Assembly (NCBI GenBank): GCA_030435675.1
Contig: CM059625.1
Span: forward strand, 7,130,001-7,194,000
DNA length: 64,000 nucleotides
Reading direction: 5' to 3'
Source: Steinernema hermaphroditum
Taxonomy: Eukaryota > Nematoda > Chromadorea > Rhabditida > Steinernematidae
The translations under genes and the position numbers were made by a program. The number at the start of each line of letters is the position of its first letter. Within the stretch, counting starts at the first letter, position 1. Under the pieces are notes generated by a model, which had not been told where the DNA came from, made no database searches, and saw only the letters and a program-made list of their open reading frames with translations. Positions 23,908 to 35,700 of the stretch are shown here, one piece after another.

Positions 23908-25280
23908 ATGGTCCGAAAAGGATTCAAAACACCGGATTCCACTTTGAATGACGATAACGCGCCACTCGTTGTCTGTGATCTAAAACCTTTCAAACATCAG
24001 GTACGCCACCAGTCAGATCTGTGGTGAAGAAAAGTGATTTAGGTCGGCGGACATGCTGGACTGTTCAGTTTTGGCCCAAATTACGTGTGCAAACCGTATG
24101 ACTCTCGAGAGGCATCATTCTACAAGTCGATACCTGTGGCACTTCTTCCACTCACCGCCAAGTACTATCACCACATTTCTGTATAGTGTGCTATGCTTAA
24201 CGCCCTTTACATGATTCTTCTTAGATCACTAAAGACGATGATCTCATTCCAATTGCGCGCGTCATTGAATCAGCTTCCACGTCAATGGTCGAATGCGACC
24301 CGCACCCCTACAACTATTCCTCGGAAAGTACGAAGTGATCCGGGTGGTCGAATGATGAATGTCGCTCGTTTCAGATGACAGTGTCTACAGAGACGTTTCT
24401 TCGGGTTTCATCAACCGAGTCAATCCGTGGGCCATGCAGTGTCTCGTGAAGGAGAGCGAAAAACGAACAAATCAGTTGGTCGGCGAGTAAGGGTCTCGGC
24501 AGCTACGAGGTGTTTATGTGATTTCTCTTAGTTTCATCATTCTTGAAAACATCACTTCGAAGTTTTTACGTCCGTGCGTAATAGATCTGAAGCTGGGAAC
24601 GCGTCAACACGGCGATGACGCGACGCCGGAGAAGAAGATAAGCCAGAAGAAGAAGTGTGCCAAGACGACGTCACAAACAATGGGACTTCGACTCTGCGGT
24701 AAGGGACACAAATAGCGCGAACATTGAAGTTCCAAGCGCTCAAAGAACTTTCACATCGCTAAAAGTGCCTTTTCAGGTCTACAGTACTTTGACGACTCAG
24801 TCGACATGTTCCAGTGCGTGGACAAGTACTGTGGACGTAACATGGACAAAAAGGGTCTCATCGACATGATTGGCCAGTTTCTGCGAAAGGCCGACGGCAC
24901 TCTTCGCACTTCCGTTTGCATCTCATTACTGGAGAAAATTGCGTACTTAGAAAAGGTATTCTGTGCGACTCAAAAGTGCAGGTTATCAATTTGTGCAGGT
25001 GCTCCGTGATCAGGCCGGACTCCGTCTGTTCAGTTCCTCACTGCTCATCGTCTACGAGGGAGATCGATCTCACGAGGACTCGCCGGTATGTGACACCGAA
25101 ATGACTCCATTCCACTCACAGTTCTTGCAGGCTGTCGAAGTGCGTCTGATCGACTTCGCACATGCCACGTTTAATGGCTTTTTGTCGGACCACCCGTACG
25201 ACGGTTCGGACGAAGGCTGTCTTCTGGGTCTAAAGACCCTCTCTGACGTCATTTGCAAATTCGTCGATGCCGTTCTCTGA
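23908..25280 (+). CDS. IP6K: inositol hexakisphosphate kinase (IP6K)
   Basis: Eight exons read in one frame. The N-terminal lobe has FKHQVGGHAGLF and VCKPYDSREASFY, typical of IP6K. The catalytic PxxxDxKxG motif is PCVIDLKLGTRQHGDDAT; the following GDDAT and Lys-rich loop (KKISQKKKCAK) separate IP6K from IPMK and IP3 kinase. SSSLLIVYEGD and the metal-binding Asp in VRLIDFAHATF complete the fold. It should convert InsP6 to the pyrophosphate 5-InsP7. The ATG at 23908 lies 14 nt after an acceptor-like CACTTCAG; an upstream ORF (23747-23947) cannot be spliced into this frame. The protein is compact (about 330 residues), shorter than vertebrate IP6Ks. Confidence 0.92.
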
Positions 25281-25417
25281 AGAATTCCGCATTCCAGAAT
25301 GTACATAGCTGCCACCACTTAATGCTCAGTACTTATCAAAACACTTAACCGACGGATCTCAGTGCAGGTGTAATATATTGTGTCTCATCGTTTGTGTCAC
25401 TTACCTTCCGTCGCCCA

Positions 25418-25423
25418 AATAAA
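25418..25423 (+). other. poly(A) signal AATAAA of IP6K
   Basis: Canonical hexamer 138 nt past the IP6K stop and before the next gene on the same strand. Confidence 0.7.
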
Positions 25424-25599
25424 AACTGCTTCATTTTCTTTTCGCCATAAAGTGTCGCATCGCCTCGAATGAATCGAAACCTGCTTTGTATTTGAAATGT
25501 TTACGAAAGGTCAGGAAACGGCTTTACACCCACCAACGCACCAACCCAAACACCCAATGCATTTGGCGGCCGCTTCCATTCGCAGTTATCACATTGCAA

Positions 25600-26277
25600 A
25601 TGGGTTCTGCGAACGCATATTTCCTCTTTCTCAACTTTCTTACCTTCACCGCCTTCTCTACCGCGACTTTTTGTTGTGGATACCCGTCCTACGGCTATCC
25701 ATCTTATGGATACTGTGAGTGGTCACGACCCTCATAGATGACATGACTTATTGTGGACATTTCAGCTTCCTACTATCCATCGTATCCCACTCAATATGTT
25801 CGCGTTCCCATTTACGCTATCGTGAGGGGAGGATCACACCCTTCAAGCTACGCAACCAGCTACGGTAGTCAGGATCAATATGCACTTCCCGAAATGACGC
25901 CCAGCTACCGTAATTCACGGCCGAGTGACGAGATCCTGGCAGGATACGCAGCACCTCCTAAATACACTCGTCCGCGAAGTTAGACATGAGCTTAAAGGGT
26001 CCTAACTTTTCCATTTCAGTCGACCACAACGCAGGAAACGCCGACGGGGAAGAGTCGTTCAGAAGTCTTCCCTCGTCTCCCGAGGAGGAAGCCAGCGGAA
26101 TGTTCACCTCGTCGCGTTCTTCGACCTCCGAAAATCTACCCACGTAAGATTGCAACCTTTGTTCAATCAAATCATTGACTTTTCAGGAATTCGGGCGACA
26201 CATCCAACTCTAGGCCGTACGAATTCCAGACTCCAGACGACAACAAAAACTCCTGGAGACGCCTACGCATTTTCTAA
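25600..26277 (+). CDS. secreted Tyr/Pro-rich protein, unknown function
   Basis: Four exons join in phase to roughly 180 codons. A signal peptide (FLFLNFLTFTAFSTA) is followed by CCGYPSYGYPSYGY and further Tyr-Pro-Ser stretches (SSYYPSYPTQY), then a Ser/Glu-rich half (SSPEEEASGMFTSSRSS) ending WRRLRIF. Tyr-rich repeats of this sort occur in cuticle, eggshell and other cross-linked matrix proteins, so a structural secreted role is a reasonable inference, but I recognise no family. An alternative upstream start lacks a signal peptide. An acceptor-like CATTCGCAG lies 14 nt before the ATG. Confidence 0.72.
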
Positions 26278-26312
26278 GCACAAAGTCAACATTCAATGTA
26301 ATTTCAGGGATT

Positions 26313-26318
26313 AATAAA
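26313..26318 (+). other. poly(A) signal AATAAA
   Basis: Hexamer 36 nt after the stop of the Tyr/Pro-rich gene. Confidence 0.8.
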
Positions 26319-27832
26319 GTGTTTTATTCCTTACTGTAATTGTGCACGGGTACGGTAAATGTTCTCGTTCTCCGAAAACGACAGCATAATTAGAACATCA
26401 CCTTGAGCTACTCGTATAATTGGTAATTTGATTAGATTTGCTTGGTCACTACAGAACTGTAGACTCGATGAGTTCGGTCGGTAGATTCGTTGGAACCTGT
26501 TTTAGTGTTCTGTCGATAGAATGCGCTTTTGTTCGAATTTAGCGCATTGTTATGGACAAGCGTGATTCTAGATTCCCCATTACATTATAATTGACTGTGC
26601 ATAATTTTAAATAAAAAATTATTATTGACCACAAACTGTAAATTCGCGGATAACACTCTTTCATCAAAACGCATTCACTTAAAATTCTTGGCTCGCGACC
26701 ATTTTTCAACAATTACCGTATATTTGTGCAACTACATGCCAGAGCACGTTCATTGACGCACAAATTTTAGTTCTAAAAAATAAACAAGATCGCACCATAC
26801 TTAGTCATTCGCTTGAATTAGTCAGGGAAATCTTTAAAAGAGTCTCCGATTACCCGCTGTCATCCAATTCGCATGTTCGTCAAAAAAACCAAAAATCGGG
26901 ACGTCAGAAACGTCATTTCAATTGTTTACCGTCTTTCTCGACACCCACGGACGATTTCTGCAGCTCTAGCATCGGCGCACAGCAAGTGAGACCCGTAAAT
27001 GAACTGGTTGTCTGTCTTACCTTTCATGACTCAATAATGTAGCAATATATGATGCATATTATGTAGGTAATACATGTTTTCTTTGTGTAAAGATTTCCGT
27101 ATAAACGCATTCTCGTTGTCTGTTTTCTTTTTATGAACTGTTCATTTCGTGATTTTTCTTCCATATTGTGTCTTCGGAAAAAGCTGCAATTTCGGAGTGT
27201 TATTTTTATCCGGACGCGTCACAAAGAGAAAATAAAAATTAGACGATTAGCAGGAGAATTGTTAAAAGAATAGCTTCAAAACAAATTATGACGACCAATT
27301 GATATCTATAGACATCGTAGAGACATGCTCACGGTTCCTCTTCTGCGAGGTACCCCACTGCAATCACCATCGGTCACCGACGGATCTCCCACCAAGGGCT
27401 GTCTTTCGTTGCCTTTTGTGGAATTGTCATTGCCTATCGATTTGCATGATTGGAAACGTGGAACAAGACTCCACATCGTTCTGACGATCTTTTCTGAAGT
27501 TTGTAATAATTCGACCCTGCATGTCTTTTGGTAAAGCGCATATTTGGGTACGAACTTTGCACCCTCCCCTTTACGACTTGGAAAACGCGCGCGATAGGCG
27601 ATAGGAGACGGCTTTTCAGCTGATCGCTAGTTTAATAATAGAATGTCTAATTTTGAGCTAAGCGGTGGTCATCCGGTTCGTGCGCATGGAAGACGACTTG
27701 TAAGAGATCCGCTCTTGTTTTGACCGATCGTCGTTCTTCGTGAGTCCATTTTGTGGAGTCCGCAAGGATATTCATACTTTCTTTTATTTCTTCACTCGTA
27801 AATGTTGATTTCAGACTAAGCAGAAAGTGCCG
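26319..27832. other. AT-rich intergenic region
   Basis: About 1.5 kb, clearly more AT-rich than its neighbours. A 69-codon ATG ORF at 27325-27534 (plus) is the only sizeable frame and shows no domain, signal peptide or splice signal. Confidence 0.5.
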
Positions 27833-28158
27833 ATGTTTAGGATACCCCTTGTTTTTAGCTTTGCTTTCCTTTCAGGTAGGAATTCTAGCCAAATTGGGTT
27901 AATTTGTTTATTGCAGTCGGCGTTCTGAGTGTTTCGCTTCGCGAAGCGTACGAAGTCCGCCAGCTGGTCCACGACAGAGTGCTTCGACCGCGGCCCCTTC
28001 TACGCTCGCTCAGCGACGACGTCAGTCGGCCGTTCATCTTTACGGATACCGATGGAAACACCTTCATTCTACCGGCCCGTCCCTCGCTCAAAGATGTCCT
28101 ATCACGTGCTAAGACTAAGCTTCAAGCGTCGCGAAGTTGGGACAGCTTTAATTCGTAG
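27833..28158 (+). CDS. small secreted protein or peptide precursor
   Basis: Two exons (intron about 41 bp after LVFSFAFLS) give about 95 residues. The start MFRIPLVFSFAFLS...GVLS is a clear signal peptide. The mature part is charged (REAYEVRQLVHDRVLRPRPL, then SDDVSRPFIFTDTDGNTFIL, ARPSLKDVLSRAKTKL) and lacks cysteine. No dibasic-Gly amidation site is present, so it does not look like a classical neuropeptide precursor. An acceptor-like GATTTCAG lies 20 nt before the ATG. Gene reality fairly likely, function unknown. Confidence 0.62.
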
Positions 28159-28607
28159 TTGAGTCGTAATCGGGCATACTTAGCCCTCACCGAAATGTAC
28201 AGTTATTAACGCAATGAAAGTTGCCCTTTCCCTGTAGTTCACCTGATTGATCAGTCAGTCCATCGATCTTGTTAAAGTTCACGTCTCGCAAATAGCGGAC
28301 TCTGTCCGATCGCCCGGAGAATCGACCGCCCCTAGTAATTGATGCCTTCCCAAGGGCCGGGACTAAACAGCCTTCTTGGAATGGGCACGTACCCGCCGTG
28401 GCTTCTTTGAACTTTTCGAGGTAGTTCGGAAAACGTCTTCACTGCTCTTCACTGATCGCTCGCGCAATCACGAGCTCCGAAGCAAACCGGTTCCCCATCA
28501 CGTACCTGAACAGAATTCCGCACTCCGAAGCGGTTGCGTTCGTTGCGCCAGCTCGGTTCTCTTAACTGCTCCTTGTTAAACGTTCGTTTTTTTAGAATTT
28601 CATAATA
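28159..28607. other. intergenic between two small secreted genes
   Basis: I see no gene here. The sequence ends in TTTTTTAG, which acts as acceptor-like sequence before the next ATG. Confidence 0.45.
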
Positions 28608-29405
28608 ATGAACACATTCACAAGGCTGCTGCTTGCCTTTCTCATCGTCGTCCTTGCACTCACCGTCGGTAAGTCAATTATCACCTTTGCCCATATTAGT
28701 GAGCTCCCATATTCCGCAACCTAGCGGCAGCCATAAGTGACCATTTAATATTAATATCCGAACTCTTTCATTGATCTTATCGCCTTTTCGGATTGTCGGA
28801 AAGAGCAAAGGAAGTCACCTACATTTTTTGCTTAGTTGTGATGTATGGTGTAGGTGATTGAAAGCTCCTCATAAAGCTGGTTTTGCGAAAAGAAAAGAAC
28901 ATTCTTATTCCTGTCGCCTAAAAGCATCGATATGGTATTAATTAGCTTGAATTTTGCTCGCCTTTTGTTTGTCCTATCATAGTGAATAGAACAAACAATA
29001 TCAAGCTAGCATGCAACATTGCCATAGCCGGAACTCTAACCATAAGCTTTCAGTCGTCGAGAGTGTGTCCATCGTCAGCATCTACGGTGATCCTCGTCTC
29101 AACTACGGCCTTCTGGTTACCGACCGCCACAGCACCAGCGTCGGATACAACAAGTAAGCCGAAGCTTGGCCGTCCTCTGACACACTCCATGAAGTACCCC
29201 CGTGAAAAAGACGAATAACCGTCCTTGTGCATAGCAGACAGTGTTTTCTTGATTAAATTCACTTTGCAGTCAATTATACCAACACCTGTCCGGCATATTG
29301 TTTCGTGGCCGCGCACTTCGGTTTTTATTTGGCGCAGATCACAGCGAGCAGCTTTGCCACTGCTGTCACAAAGATAGAAATAGCGGCCAATTAAAGAAAA
29401 GATGA
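28608..29405 (+). CDS. small secreted protein, exon frames partly ambiguous
   Basis: The first exon encodes a signal peptide (MNTFTRLLLAFLIVVLALTV) and ends at GTAAGT (28669). A 380-bp intron leads to a middle exon read in phase as VESVSIVSIYGDPRLNYGLL. In the same phase the last exon reads NNQLYQHLSGILFRGRALRF...CHCCHKDRN and stops at TGA 29405. A second phase through the last two exons is also open and protein-like (NYTNTCPAYCFVAAHFGFYL, TAA at about 29394). The first option obeys the phase of exon 1; the second would need an unseen exon in the long intron. No family recognised. Confidence 0.5.
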
Positions 29406-29818
29406 CAAGGCTCTCGACCGGCTCAAATTATCTATGAATTGCAGCTGAAAAAGTTTAAGTGCGTCCGCGTTTAGTGCTGAATTAATCTGAGTTGAACTCA
29501 GGCAAGAGAGAGACGAAGCCATCTTGAGTTTGCCTTTTCCCGATTTGATGGATGCAATTCTTTTTACTGGTGCAGCCATGTGATTCGTTCACAGTCAAGG
29601 TTGTTATTAGTTGCGGCCCGAACTGGGTAGTCATGCTGTTGCTCGTTGCCGCTCTCGCTCCTCGCTGGTAATTAAGGTAATCCTGGCTTGAGCAAAGCTC
29701 CGCCTCCAGGTTGGTTTTCACTTTAATCCGTTCACTCTCACCTATAGATGGCATTATAAGGTGAGAACACTGAATTCGGCTGGCCCTGGGAAGACGCTAG
29801 TGTCGCATCCTCCTAGAA
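29406..29818. other. intergenic, upstream of the seven-helix protein
   Basis: I see no gene here. The minus-strand ORF at 29482-29754 has no support. An acceptor-like ATCCTCCTAG lies 2 nt before the next ATG. Confidence 0.45.
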
Positions 29819-30888
29819 ATGGCAGACAAGACCCTGTTCGCTGCCTGCGATCTGGGCATACATTGTCTCGGTGTTGTCTTGGGTCTCTTCATCATCATCA
29901 CTCTGCAGCGCGCGATTACCGTACCCAAAACGTTCACCGGCCTGCAGATCGGATATGGCATAGTGCTTTTTCTCTTCTCGATCGTCGGTCTCGTCATACA
30001 ATGTAAGTGTGCAGGAACTTCCGCGAGAAATAGAACAGTTTCAGTGCTGCATTTGGCGGTGTTTTCGGAGAAGCGACGTCCGCTTGCGTACGATGACTAC
30101 CTCCTGAACCTCTCCTTCTTCGTCGACTCCATCCTCTACAGTACCACTTCGCTTCTCGAAGCCTTTTTCCGCCTGGAGTCTAAGTTCTTCCGAAGCTTCT
30201 CCAAAACGATCCTGTTGACCCTGTGCCTCATTGTGAACATTCTCCTCAAAGGAGGCTTACTCTTCACAGTGGCCCGCTTCACCCCGTTCCCCTCTCATCA
30301 AATTCCTGACGCCGTCGCCTATATTCGAGACATCCAACTTTGGGCATTCGTCGCGTTCCTCATACTTTGCTTCCTCGTAAGCTTCCGTACAATTATGTCA
30401 ATTACGCCATTTTCATATTTTTAGATGATACCGCTTATGATCATCCTCTTCAACTACCGTATTAATCAAGTCAGCAATCAGACAGGTTTCGATCTGAGCA
30501 ACGACCTCAGCAGACTCATCCACGCCCGTTACCTCTTCCTCCTCCAAATTCTTCCGGTCACTGTCACTATCGCCGGAGCCCTTGGCTGCCACCTCCTTCT
30601 CTTCTTCTATCTGCATGGTAGAAACGAAAGCCATAGACATTTGAATTTCTTTCATTGCCACTTTCAGACTTCGAACAATGCACCCTCGTCTCGAGTCTCG
30701 TCTTCTCGCTGTGCCCGACTGTCTTCGCACTCAGTAATGGATTAGGCACGAAGAAGATCCGACACATCTTTTTGAATACGTTGGCGTTTTGGACGGAGTA
30801 CCGCGAAACGGAGACTAAAGTCCGTCCTTTCCACGAAGACGACGGAGAGGTCGCGGTCAGCCAGCTCTACGCCATCGGTGTACTGTAG
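29819..30888 (+). CDS. orphan seven-transmembrane protein
   Basis: Four exons join in phase to roughly 310 residues. Hydrophobic segments: LGVVLGLFIIITLQ; GYGIVLFLFSIVGLVIQ; LNLSFFVDSILYSTTSLLEA (weaker); TILLTLCLIVNILLKGGLLF; WAFVAFLILCFL into MIPLMIILF; FLLQILPVTVTIAGALGC; SSLVFSLCPTVFALSNG. That gives seven probable helices, a short N-terminus and a charged tail with KVRPFHEDDGEV. The layout resembles nematode chemoreceptor-like GPCRs, but I find no DRY or NPxxY motif and cannot place it in a named family. It could also be another multi-pass protein. An intron falls between helices 1-2 and the third. Confidence 0.7.
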
Positions 30889-31077
30889 AGAGTCGTGAAT
30901 TTGTTTACCGTGCTCGCTGCAGGATGTTAAGTTATGTTTGATCTCTTGGATGTCTTTTCCGATAAACGCATACATAAGTGGGGACAATTTACGCCAACTG
31001 CGAAAGTTAATAACTATTTACAGTGGAATAATTATTAAGAATTATGAAATTGTTGGTTGCGACTCATCACTTTGCCA

Positions 31078-31083
31078 TTTATT
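31078..31083 (-). other. minus-strand poly(A) signal AATAAA
   Basis: It lies 16 nt beyond the stop of the minus-strand ORF at 31099 and is the main hint that that ORF is transcribed. Confidence 0.4.
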
Positions 31084-31098
31084 TATAACTTCAAGTGA

Positions 31099-31560
31099 TC
31101 ACAAGTGCGTCAGCAATTCCCAAAGCGCATGATGCACCAACTCTACGTCATGGCTCCAGCGCAAACCCCCACGCCTCGGGTCTTGTAAACGCCTACAGAT
31201 GACATTATCATGAATTCGGCTTCCAGGGGGAATTAGGATACCCGGAAGCCGTGGTCCACCACCGCGAACAACAATATGTACGATGACAGGCAGCATGAGA
31301 TGTCACCCTGAAGGTGTGAGGATACCACTACTGGCCAAGACGCAACTTCCGGACCAAGAACTCAACTCACCGAAGCCCCGCGAGAAGGGGAAGTTCCGCC
31401 ACTGTTTCTAGAGGTTTGACGATTCCCTTATGTCCCGTGAAGTGCGCCGTCGCTGACCGGTTCGACATCAATGCCACACCAGGAATGAAGCCGGCTGCAA
31501 GTCGGTCACTGAAGTTAGCCGTCCCTTCTATAACATAGTAGTTCAACATGTATCCAGTGA
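31099..31560 (-). CDS. possible two-part minus-strand gene, unresolved
   Basis: An upstream open segment (ends LETVAELPLLAGLR at 31367) is followed by a donor-like GGTGAGTTG. A downstream segment opens with ATG at about 31290 (MLPVIVHIVVRGGGPRLPG) just after an acceptor-like CCTTCAG and stops at 31099. The two do not join in frame: a TGA separates them. The downstream part may stand alone as a 65-residue protein. It spans the perfect-arm hairpin at 31217-31251. No family recognised. Confidence 0.25.
31217..31251. repeat. hairpin, 11-bp stem with one bulge
   Basis: Arms CGGCTTCC-(A)-GGG and CCC-GGAAGCCG flank a 12-nt loop. Such a stem is rare by chance in the window and could be an RNA structure or a remnant of a mobile element's inverted repeat. 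Confidence 0.6.
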
Positions 31561-32326
31561 TGCGTCATTGTGAATGCTAAATAACGGAAGACATGGGCAG
31601 AAAACTATTGATCCAGATAACACAGAACCCCTTGGCAGTTATTAGTCAACTGCATACATGTAAACAAAATATTTTTCTGTAAGTAACTGCTGACCTCTAG
31701 GCTCTGGTAGAGCTGTAAAGGAAGTTGTTCTCAGCACTTTTTACTCTCAGTTTCAGATAGTGCAATGCGACACGATAGTTATTTATTGTCTCAACAACGT
31801 CTTTAGACTATACAGCAGATGTTTTTATTGTTGTTTAAAAAATTGAGCACCTGATAAGTTTCACTGGCAGTTGTTATGCCAGGTCGCGTTAAGCAGATGT
31901 CCGGGATGTCCTTTGCTGAGAGCACTTATGAAAACAATGAAACTACAAATAGCTCGTTTGTGGCCTCCACATGTATGTATCAGTATCAATTAATAACTTC
32001 CGATTGGATCCAATGTACACTTTATCACTTCAGCAATCACCTACAACAGATTATTAAGCTCATAGCATGCAATTCGCGAAGGCTAACACGTTGGTGATTA
32101 GAGAATAGTCGATCCAGCCTTTTAAAGTTCATAGATAGTAGTGCAGCAAGATTATTAAATCTACAAGGTCTGACGGTTTTGATTTGTTCCAACTATTTAA
32201 ATGCCCACAGCACTACAAAACTAATTAGAACAGAAAAGAACTTTTATTCGTGTATATACTAAATCCTTTTGTCTCCTGACAAATGCAGACCTTGTCGGGG
32301 CGCACATAATGTTTGCGCACACATAT
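31561..32326. other. AT-rich intergenic region
   Basis: No gene recognised. A minus-strand AATAAA at 32243-32248 serves the small ORF on the right. Confidence 0.45.
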
Positions 32327-32566
32327 TCATTCCACAATAGCTCCATCACTGTCGGATGAGTCATACGTCGCCTTTTTCGGACTCCTCTGTACACCTGATA
32401 CGAGCGACCTCGGCCCGGAGCAATCCTCGCGATCCCACGTGTTTCCGCCGTTCCAACAGACTCCGCTGGTCACACTCGTTCGTCTACCATCATTAGGCGG
32501 CGACCACAGAACTCGAACCCGATGTGTCACCGTCGCCGCCGCGTTATTTTGCTCACTGATCGACAT
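32327..32566 (-). CDS. possible 79-residue protein, unknown
   Basis: A single-exon frame from ATG 32566 reads VTHRVRVLWSPPNDGRRTSV, then GVCWNGGNTWDREDCSG and an acidic end DSSDSDGAIVE. Minus-strand AATAAA lies about 80 nt beyond the stop. The opposite strand is also open (106 codons, no such support). No signal peptide or known domain. The C-terminal AIVE could be a PDZ-type tail, which is speculation. Confidence 0.42.
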   Translation of the reverse strand: MSISEQNNAAATVTHRVRVLWSPPNDGRRTSVTSGVCWNGGNTWDREDCSGPRSLVSGVQRSPKKATYDSSDSDGAIVE

Positions 32567-32794
32567 GTGTGGTCGGCGAGTTCAACGCCGAAAAACAACT
32601 TGTTTAATTCTATGGATTCAATTATCGTATTAACTTTGTCTGCTCCAACTTATTCTCGCGAAGTTCCCTTCGCGATAACAACTGCCGCAATCAATGCGCC
32701 GTTTTTAGATCAGTTGACTTCACGCGCTGCCAGTTCGGTCGTCAGCTGATTTTGGAAATTGCCGCAGTTGCGATGCTGTGAGAAAGCTGAAAGC

Positions 32795-35700
32795 ATGGAA
32801 GCTGACCTGTTTCAGACAGTCTACGATGCTTTACAGGTGTAATATTCATGATTTCCTCCGTTTCAATGAGAATATTCAGCATTCTGGAAGTCGGAAGATT
32901 TCGATGACTGTCGACAATCTATCTCCCATTACTAAAATCATCTGGTCCTCGTTTGACTATATGACCGGACCCGAGCTCAAATTCGTGTGGGAAGTGGATT
33001 ATGGGCGTCGGTCGCAGTCACTTACTCCAGTGGACTTCGGAAGCGAAGCCGGCGCCGACCGGAACAGCAGTGCCGAGTCATCGCTTTCAAAGGTTCTATT
33101 CTGTCCTTTCTTTTGGTTTAGTGCCATCAGTAGGTCGCGTCGACGGCATCGCGCAACGAAGACTTCGAAGGAAGCAGCAATGGAATGCACTTTGAGGAGA
33201 TCGACAACATATTCCATGTAAGTTCTGTCCATTTGTGCCGCAAAGGCGTCGCCTTGCAGACTGAACTTCTGACGACTTCATTTGCCGAGGCGGATGTTTG
33301 TCCGATGTGCATGCAGGTACATCAGTCCAGCTACGACGACGAATGTTGCAACGGATATGGGGTACGTCTGCGTAAAAGCTAGATGAAGCCGTTACTGTAT
33401 GCATTTGTAGTTCCTGTCCGCTAGTCCTGTCAGTAGATCGCTTGAACATCCACGCAGACCAGACGGCTTGTGTTGTGATTTGCGTATACAAAGCGAAGGG
33501 CTTTATTTTGACGTAATCATTTCAATTTCCAGTTCACTTCTACATGGCACAAACCTTTAGAAAGACGACTGCGAGAACATACCCCTGAACACGATCTCTG
33601 AACGGACGGAATCGTCAGAGTTGACGACTTCGGTCACGGGTAGCACCCCTACGGTAACCTCACAAATGAATCCGCTGAGGCCGCACACAGGAGCAAGTAA
33701 TGTGTCCACTTGCAGCACGGCAACAACGATGACTGCTTACTCGAATATCGGATCGGTAGGCGACGTCCAGACGTAATCATTTTAACGCAATTCCCTCAGG
33801 AACCACAGGAGAGTGATGAGGCTGCAGATGGAGATGTTGTCGCCAAGATTTCCATGGACATGGAAGCCGCAATGGGGTGCAGAGGTCAAATCCCAAAAAG
33901 CCCGACAGGTGTGTGCCGCGTGAGGAAAAAGATATGTTTTGGCTTCAGATGATCAGATGAATACATCGTGTGTTGATTCCGGGATAACAGGAACAATCTC
34001 AACCCACAGCGATCTCAGCCTGATCAGTCACGGCTATGGAGGCGAAGATGTCTGTTGCTACAGCAAAGAGCAGGTATAAAACGCACCCTCATCAAAACTG
34101 AGCTCCACTATTTAGATCGATTCCGAAAGGTGCCGAGGGACGGAACACGTGCATTGCGATGGTGTTTCGGGCTCTGCAAATGACCTGAACCGTTCGGTCA
34201 TGACTTCTATGATGACTTCCTCTTCTTTAGAAGTGAGCACCAAAAGAAGATGTCGCATTTATTCTCATTTAGGAACAAATGTCGCGGTCGTTGCTGGTCG
34301 ACGACACCGACTTATTAACTGAGATCGCCGGAGAGAACGGCATTCAACCCCCATCTGACGACGAATTTGTAGCCAAGTTTGTCCTTGTGGAACAAATCTG
34401 CAGGTACTTTTGTTCCAAACGACAAATACGGCTACATTGTCATATCTCAGCACACAGCTACCTTCCAATCCACTCATTCACAAAGTGACAATTGTGCCAA
34501 AGAGGAAACTACTTGCTGGTTCCTATCTGTTCGGGGCAACGAAAGAAAATGGATTTCAAGCCACAATGTTCGCAATTTCCATTGTCGTCGCTGATTCCAG
34601 GTAGATTTCATCGATTGTCCTTAATGCAAAAATGCGAGTACTTAGATCCGACTGGTACATGGAAAGACAGTCATTATTCGAGAGCATCATGTCAAGCATC
34701 GTCCCAAAGGTCAAGGCCCTTTATCATGTGGTCAGTCGCAATGTGCCAAAATCTTGAAAGTATCCTTTCTCTTCAGGAAGGGACAGAAGAACTCCTTTGT
34801 TTGATGACCAAGGAATTCACAAAAGTCTTCGAACTCTTCGGCGCGTTCGACAGATGGCCGTTGTGTCCCGGCAGTGTATTTAGGCTGAAAATCCAATATA
34901 GCCATCTCTGGTGCGACCGAATTGAAGAACCCACATTCCTGGCCCAAGCGGTTACGGCTCTTCTCCAGTGCAAAGGAAACTGCGTCGTCTTGGGAGAGGA
35001 CTACAAAGCCGTTGTGCAAATGCTGATCACGTTGGCCTTCTTCCTTCGCGATGAAGATCGCAACTTCTGCATAAGGCCCTTCCGCTTCTCCTACAGTCCC
35101 TATGCAAAGCTGCAAGCTATCCCAAGAGTACGTGCACCACAGCACGATCAAGAGATAATGGGGAACTTTTAGAAACAGCTGTCGGAGATCCTCTCGAATG
35201 CCTGTGAAAGCCCGTGGCCCATGTGCATAGTGGACGTTTCACGGAAAGTGGTTGCGTGGAGCGGCCCCTTCCTCAGGCACTGTGCATTCCAAAGAGACGC
35301 AGAAATCCACAGTGTAGCACAGATCATCAGAGACTCTGGAAAGGAAATCTCCCCCGACTTAGAAAAGAAAGCAGAAAAGGAAATCAGAGTGTAAGAAAAT
35401 AGGGAACCAGTTTCGCTGCTGGAATTAGGAGTATTTAGTGATCTACGATTGGCAAAAGTGGACTCTGCGGTTGCACAGTTCCTCACTCGAATGGAGTCGA
35501 TGCCGCTCGAGAAGGTTGCTCGACTCTCGCTCATCAATCAGTTCCTCCTTTCCTTGGAAAACAGAGCAAAAGCGTTCATTGAGCACGTCAAGCACGCAAG
35601 GTATCTCCAATAGGTTCACACCCTTGACACAGTTTTTTTTGTTTAGCACACCCGGCGACATGGACAAAAGAAATCCCTACTCGGGTAAGTGGTCGCTGTC

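Noticed and set aside
23747..23947. Upstream start for IP6K (66-codon ORF)
   Set aside because: Its available donors are in phase 0 and run into a stop when joined to the IP6K frame, whereas the ATG at 23908 is in frame.
27325..27534. 69-codon ORF in the AT-rich gap
   Set aside because: It has an ATG and stop, but no signal peptide, acceptor, poly(A) signal or recognisable domain.
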